From Mycolicibacterium lacusdiani (lineage in GTDB: Bacteria; Actinomycetota; Actinomycetes; Mycobacteriales; Mycobacteriaceae): a stretch of DNA of 64,000 nucleotides. Below are positions 59,918-64,000 of this stretch, one piece after another; the stretch's first letter is position 1; each line of letters starts with the position of its first letter. The stretch lies in NCBI RefSeq assembly GCF_021916785.1, contig NZ_JAKCFC010000010.1, positions 1 through 64,000 on the forward strand, given 5' to 3'. A program made the translations under genes and the position numbers. Below the pieces are notes generated by a model. It did not search any database and was not told the DNA's origin. It saw nothing but the letters and a program-made list of their open reading frames with translations.

Positions 59918-60183
59918 GAGTTGCTGGGCGCCGCAGGCGTCTTGGCCAGGATGGCGTCTTCGAGTTCGCCGACGGTGTCGCAGCTCAGCAGGTCCTCTTC
60001 GGTCAGCGCGACGCCGAGCTTGTCCTCGATCGCCACCATGCCGACCGCGAACGCAACCGAGTCCAGGCCGACGTCGTCGATGAGGCGCGAATCGCGCGTG
60101 ACCCGGCTGATGTCGACGTTCATGTCGTCGCGCAGGATCTCGCTGAGGGCAGCGTTGACCGAGTCCGAAGTCGAGTTCTCCAT
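59914..60183 (-). CDS. mbtL: Acyl carrier protein MbtL
   Basis: An 89-residue carrier protein with phosphopantetheine Ser42 in DDVGLDSVAFAVGM. It carries the mycobactin acyl chain between MbtM, MbtN and MbtK. First gene of the operon; ATG 60183 lies 25 bp downstream of the IdeR-type box. A GTG five codons upstream is an alternative start. Confidence 0.92.
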   Translation of the reverse strand: MENSTSDSVNAALSEILRDDMNVDISRVTRDSRLIDDVGLDSVAFAVGMVAIEDKLGVALTEEDLLSCDTVGELEDAILAKTPAAPSNS

Positions 60184-60207
60184 GGCCGGGGACAGTACAC
60201 CGCCGCC

Positions 60208-60226
60208 TAAGGCAAGGCTATGCTTA
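60208..60226. promoter_or_regulatory. IdeR-type iron box before mbtL
   Basis: TAAGGCAAGGCTATGCTTA matches the mycobacterial IdeR consensus TTAGGTTAGGCTAACCTAA at 13 of 19 positions. It lies just upstream of mbtL and overlaps the TAA stop of crcB. Iron-replete repression of mbtLMN is expected. Confidence 0.75.
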
Positions 60227-60580
60227 CGTACCCGTGACGAGGTCACCGACGGCGAAGCCGGCAAACGCGGCAGCGAGGCCCACCGACAGGCTCGCCACGC
60301 CGTAGACGAGCGCCACCCGTCGACGGGTCCGCAGCTGCAGGATCCACTCGAGGCCGAACGTCGAATACGTGGTCAGCGCGCCGCAGAAGCCGACTCCCAG
60401 GATCTGCGACGCGACGGGCCCGACGGGGATGCTGACCAGAACGGCGAGCAGGAACGAACCCACGACGTTGACCCCGAACGTGCCCCAGGGGTACGTCCGT
60501 CCGGCATTGAACGCGCGATCCGCGAGGTACCGCAGGGGCGCCCCGATCGCCGCGCCGAGCGCCACCCACAGCAGCGTCAT
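60224..60580 (-). CDS. crcB: Fluoride channel subunit CrcB (second gene)
   Basis: A 118-residue Fluc-type channel with four helices. GRTYPWGTFGVNVVGSFLLAVL and GFCGALTTYSTFGLEW are the pore motifs. The start overlaps the previous crcB by ATGA. Paired subunits form an antiparallel heterodimer that exports fluoride. Confidence 0.92.
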   Translation of the reverse strand: MTLLWVALGAAIGAPLRYLADRAFNAGRTYPWGTFGVNVVGSFLLAVLVSIPVGPVASQILGVGFCGALTTYSTFGLEWILQLRTRRRVALVYGVASLSVGLAAAFAGFAVGDLVTGT

Positions 60581-60969
60581 CGTGCGGTCCTCTTCTCGAA
60601 GACCCACAGCCCGAGGGCCGCGGCGAGGACGCCGGAGACGAGCTGCAGCCCGAGGTATGTCATCCCGAGCCCGATGCGGCCGTTGGCGATTAGCTGATGC
60701 ACCTCGACGATGTGCGTCGAGAATGTGGTGTAGCCGCCGAGGAACCCGGTGCCCAGGAACGGCCGCAGCAGATGGTGTGGCGCGAAGCGCTCGACGCCGG
60801 CGACCAGGACGCCGATCAGGAAGCAGCCGGTGACGTTGATGGTGAACGTCGCCCAGCCGATCGACGTCACGGGATGCGGCCACGTTTGCTCGATCACGGC
60901 GCGCAAGACGGCGCCCAGCACGCCGCCGAGCGAGACGACCGCCAGTGTCCGCCACATCGTGGGAAGCAT
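60577..60969 (-). CDS. crcB: Fluoride channel subunit CrcB (first gene)
   Basis: A 130-residue Fluc protein with SIGWATFTINVTGCFLIGVL and GTGFLGGYTTFSTHIVE. A second ATG at 60957 is possible. Next to pgmA, as in the M. tuberculosis Rv3068c-Rv3070 region. No fluoride riboswitch is recognisable in the 71 bp shared with pgmA. Confidence 0.92.
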   Translation of the reverse strand: MLPTMWRTLAVVSLGGVLGAVLRAVIEQTWPHPVTSIGWATFTINVTGCFLIGVLVAGVERFAPHHLLRPFLGTGFLGGYTTFSTHIVEVHQLIANGRIGLGMTYLGLQLVSGVLAAALGLWVFEKRTAR

Positions 60970-61040
60970 AGGAGCCGCGGGAAGTTGAATTCTCGTGGAC
61001 GGGCGGGTGCGCGGCGGTCGGGGAGAGCAGAATCGTCACC

Positions 61041-62675
<1,635 letters not shown>

Positions 62676-62688
62676 ATACAGTCATGGC

Positions 62689-63990
62689 GTGAGTTCCGAC
62701 GCCGAAGCCGACTGTCCGGCTGCAACGGAGGGCAAGGGCAAGGCGACGAGCGAGTCGGCCCCGAAGGACAAGCTGCCCAGCGAGGTCTGGGTCCTGATCT
62801 TCTGCAACGCGGTCGTCGCACTCGGGTACGGCGTCGTGGCGCCGGTGCTGCCGCAGTACGCGCGCAACTTCGGCGTCAGCATCAGCGCGGCGACCTTCGT
62901 GATCACCGCGTTCGCGTTGATGCGCCTGGTGGGCGCGCCGCCCGCCGGCATGCTGGTGCAGCGGTGGGGAGAGCGGCGGGTCTACGTCTCGGGCCTGCTG
63001 ATTGTCGCGCTGTCCACCGGTGCGTGCGCGTTCGCGCAGACGTACTGGCAGCTGCTGGTGTTCCGGTCCCTCGGCGGGCTGGGCTCGGCCATGTTCACCG
63101 TGTCGTCGCTGGGGCTGATGATCAGGATCTCGCCGGCCAATGCGCGTGGCCGGGTGGCGGGCATGTTCACCTCGGCGTTCCTCGTCGGGTCGGTGGGCGG
63201 CCCCGTGCTCGGCAGCCTGACCGCCGGGCTCGGACTGTCGATGCCGTTCGTCATCTACGGCTGCGCGCTCCTGATCGCGGCGGGCGTCGTGCTGATCGTG
63301 TTGCGCAAGTCGTCGCTCGCGACGCCCGACGAGCAGACCGAGCGCGCCCTGAGCGTGCGCGAGGCGCTGCGCAACAGCGCCTACCGTGCCGCCCTGGCGT
63401 CGAACTTCGCGACGGGGTGGTCGGCGTTCGGGCTGCGGGTCGCGCTGGTCCCGCTGTTCGTCGTGGAGGTGCTGCACCGGGGGACGGGCGTGGCAGGGCT
63501 GGCGCTGGCGACGTTCGCGGTCGGCAACGTGTCGGTGGTCATCTTCAGCGGGTACCTGTCCGATCGCGTGGGCAGACGGATACCGCTGCTCGTCGGTCTG
63601 CCGGTGGCCGCGGCGATGACCGTGCTGGTTGGCTTCACGACGTCGCTGCCGGTGTTCCTGGTCGCGGCGTTCATCACGGGCGCGGCGACGGGCATCTTCA
63701 TCTCTCCCCAGCAGGCGGCGGTGGCCGACATCGTCGGCAGCAAGGCACGCGGTGGCACGGCCGTCGCGACGTTCCAGATGATGTCGGACTTCGGGGCGAT
63801 CCTGGGCTCGCTGGCGGTGGGTCAGATCGCCGAGCACCTGTCGTATGGGACGGCGTTCACGATCAGCGGCGCCATCCTGCTGTCGGCGGCGATCTTCTGG
63901 ATATTCGCCCCGGAAACCCGCCCGCAGCCGTGTCCGGAGCACACACCTGCCCGGCCGCTCGGTCCGGACGCCGGTGGAGAGGTGCCCTGA
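62689..63990 (+). CDS. Major facilitator superfamily transporter
   Basis: A 433-residue 12-helix MFS protein with a hydrophilic N-terminal tail of about 35 residues. GERRVYVSGLL (loop 2-3) and FLVGSVGGPVLGSLTAG (motif C-like, helix 5, found in exporters) point to a drug/metabolite antiporter. GTG 62689 is preferred; the frame opens at 62668 with TTG. It follows pgmA by 13 bp on the same strand. Confidence 0.87.
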   Translation: MSSDAEADCPAATEGKGKATSESAPKDKLPSEVWVLIFCNAVVALGYGVVAPVLPQYARNFGVSISAATFVITAFALMRLVGAPPAGMLVQRWGERRVYVSGLLIVALSTGACAFAQTYWQLLVFRSLGGLGSAMFTVSSLGLMIRISPANARGRVAGMFTSAFLVGSVGGPVLGSLTAGLGLSMPFVIYGCALLIAAGVVLIVLRKSSLATPDEQTERALSVREALRNSAYRAALASNFATGWSAFGLRVALVPLFVVEVLHRGTGVAGLALATFAVGNVSVVIFSGYLSDRVGRRIPLLVGLPVAAAMTVLVGFTTSLPVFLVAAFITGAATGIFISPQQAAVADIVGSKARGGTAVATFQMMSDFGAILGSLAVGQIAEHLSYGTAFTISGAILLSAAIFWIFAPETRPQPCPEHTPARPLGPDAGGEVP

Positions 63991-64000
63991 CCAGTGCTTT

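Overview
The window is high-GC actinobacterial chromosome, and everything in it points to a rapidly growing Mycobacterium (Mycolicibacterium-type). The evidence is the tmRNA tag ADSNQRDYALAA, the fadE23-fadE24-hisN order, the prfB-mscS-ftsE-ftsX-smpB-ssrA block, the mbtL-M-N/mbtK mycobactin locus with an IdeR box, KstR boxes, two cutinases, an MMPL protein and DUF222/HNH (13E12-type) genes. There is no rRNA operon, tRNA, IS element, prophage or CRISPR array. Names are assigned from sequence recognition; no database search was possible.

Layout. 0.16-5.9 kb: fadE24-fadE23 with a perfect 22-bp operator, an inositol-monophosphatase-family gene, a small membrane protein, a DUF222/HNH protein and a PPOX flavoprotein. 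5.9-14.35 kb: fprA, then prfB-mscS-like-membrane protein-ftsE-ftsX-smpB, a DMT transporter, a maleylpyruvate-isomerase-fold protein and ssrA (tmRNA) with promoter and terminator. 14.4-25.4 kb: a cutinase with an unusual tail; a DUF305 lipoprotein, two-component system and SHOCT-protein module that shares one 18-bp direct-repeat motif at two promoters; a lipoprotein, a luciferase-like monooxygenase, an odd zinc-ribbon SDR, an anti-sigma-like ATPase, a TPR protein and a glyoxalase-fold protein. 25.5-31.3 kb: a molybdopterin oxidoreductase with a possible RNA leader, two TetR regulators and an N-acyl-D-amino-acid deacylase-type amidohydrolase.

31.3-40.3 kb is the most interesting block. Two divergent operons (SDR-P450-enoyl-CoA hydratase on the minus strand; thiolase-MMPL-SDR-epimerase on the plus strand) flank a 324-bp intergenic region. 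That region carries two perfect matches to the KstR (sterol catabolism repressor) consensus TnnAACnnGTTnnA, one near each operon. This reads as a KstR-controlled sterol or isoprenoid-lipid modification and transport module; I do not recognise it as one of the standard cholesterol-catabolic clusters.

40.4-49.8 kb: a stand-alone proteasome-like Ntn hydrolase, a second cutinase, a gamma-glutamyltransferase lipoprotein, a DUF2993 protein, a secreted protein built from 16-residue repeats, and the GlcNAc uptake and catabolism locus (PTS EIICB divergent from EIIA-nagB-nagA) with a nested inverted repeat between the arms. 49.8-56.6 kb: TetR regulators, a DmpA-like aminopeptidase, small proteins, an NmrA-like protein, and a translationally coupled GT4 glycosyltransferase and GH13 glucosidase. 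56.6-64 kb: mbtK facing mbtN-mbtM-mbtL (mycobactin acyl chain), the two-subunit fluoride channel crcB pair, pgmA and an MFS exporter.
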